Source of the DNA: DAOTYH01 sp034435015
GTDB taxonomy: Bacteria > Chloroflexota > Anaerolineae > Aggregatilineales > UBA3940
Length of the DNA stretch: 32,920 nt
Reading direction: 5' to 3'
Assembly (NCBI GenBank): GCA_034435015.1
Contig: DAOTYH010000021.1
Coordinates: forward strand, 1 to 32,920
Part shown: one piece after another, positions 32,537-32,920 of the stretch
Layout: each line of letters starts with the position of its first letter
Numbering within the stretch: the first letter of the stretch is position 1
Translations under genes and position numbers: made by a program
The notes under the pieces: model-generated
What the model was told of the DNA's origin: nothing
Seen by the model: the letters and a program-made list of their open reading frames with translations, nothing else
The model's database searches: none

Positions 32537-32920
32537 TCATGTCAAATGCGACTCCGCGAAGGCCTGAGCAGGGGTACGCATGCCCAGCGCCAAGTGAGGG
32601 CGCTGGTGGTGATAATAGGCGGGATAGTCATCGGCACGGCGTTGGGCTAGAGCCAGGTCACTGCTCTTGAAGGGGGTACGTCCGAACTCCTCCCGGCGCA
32701 GCGTGCCGTTAAAACACTCGATGAACGCTTGGTCGTTCTTGCGGTAAGGGCGGGCGATGACATGCTGTCTGGCGTACTGGTTAACAACCTCCAAGAACTG
32801 ACCCTCGAATTCGGAGCCGCCGTCGGTTTGCAGGGTCTGAACAGGGCCGAAGCGTCTGGCCAGTTCCTCAAGGGCTGCCTTGCCGTCGGCGGAAGTCAGG
32901 CCGGGGCGCATGAGGATGAA
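32533..32920 (-). mobile_element. Partial insertion sequence (IS3/IS481-like)
   Basis: It is defined only by the transposase above. The element's end probably lies near 32530-32540, just beyond the transposase stop, but no inverted-repeat partner is available in the window to fix it. Confidence 0.55.
32537..32920 (-). CDS. DDE transposase, C-terminal part (runs off window)
   Basis: The visible 128 codons are the end of a retroviral-integrase-type transposase core and stay open to the window edge, so the start is outside. The second catalytic Asp is in LQTDGGSEF and the Glu, 35 positions later, in AFIECFNGTLRREEF, giving the DD(35)E spacing of IS3 and IS481 families. The C-terminal YYHHQRPHLALGMRTPAQAF is the usual rve_3-type end; I lean to IS481-like because of the NGTLRREEF wording. 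The first Asp, the helix-turn-helix and the terminal inverted repeats cannot be seen. Confidence 0.85.
   Translation of the reverse strand, partial: FILMRPGLTSADGKAALEELARRFGPVQTLQTDGGSEFEGQFLEVVNQYARQHVIARPYRKNDQAFIECFNGTLRREEFGRTPFKSSDLALAQRRADDYPAYYHHQRPHLALGMRTPAQAFAESHLT

Noticed and set aside
32256..32567. Short frames on both strands between the aldo/keto reductase and the transposase
   Set aside because: No ribosome-binding site or domain, the frames contradict each other, and they extend across the probable insertion-sequence end.

Overview
The window reads as a chromosomal segment of a Chloroflexota bacterium, most likely Anaerolineae-like. The grounds are several lipoproteins with Thr/Pro-rich spacers after the lipobox, TolB-type propellers and PKD arrays, a tungsten-type aldehyde ferredoxin oxidoreductase, and class III cyclase and cNMP-binding signalling beside MinD-like ATPases. 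The assignment is an inference from gene content; no rRNA, tRNA or phylogenetic marker other than rho is present.

Region 1 (1-8551, + strand) is a cell-surface region. It holds a TolB/PD40-propeller lipoprotein, an N-terminal half of a family 5 solute-binding lipoprotein, an ECF sigma factor, an overlapping putative membrane anti-sigma factor, and a 1630-residue mosaic lipoprotein (six PKD domains, five Cys-paired Ig-like repeats, three more PKD-like domains, a Thr/Pro spacer and a C-terminal propeller). A perfect hairpin with a T-run closes it.

Region 2 (8583-20078) is the most unusual part: a dense signalling island. One minus-strand operon (13947 down to 8583, gaps 15-24 bp) encodes an Npt1/MFS-like membrane protein, a HAMP sensor, an ATP-grasp ligase-like protein and two MinD/ParA-like ATPases. 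Divergent from it is a tandem class III cyclase whose catalytic residues are split between its two domains. Convergent to the cyclase is a second minus-strand operon: PrsW-like membrane protease, double cNMP-binding protein, a third MinD-like ATPase, a small zinc-binding protein and two paralogous winged-helix-like proteins. The HAMP sensor and the cNMP-binding protein end in the same coiled-coil tail, which links the two operons. I infer one system in which an external signal and a cyclic nucleotide both feed a set of MinD-like switches; its output is unknown.

Region 3 (20214-22454) has a NeuD/PglD-type hexapeptide acyltransferase, an overlapping M15-like lipoprotein, and a convergent SH3b-domain membrane protein.

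Region 4 (22727-29866, + strand) looks like an amino-acid catabolic locus: Lrp/AsnC regulator, APC permease, saccharopine-dehydrogenase-like oxidoreductase, MoaD/ThiS-like protein, aldehyde ferredoxin oxidoreductase and class III aminotransferase. Uptake, transamination to an aldehyde or keto acid, and ferredoxin-linked oxidation form a coherent path, but the substrate cannot be read from sequence.

Region 5 (29876-32920) has rho with its terminator and an aldo/keto reductase on the minus strand, a 320-bp stretch with no credible gene, and a DDE transposase running off the window edge.
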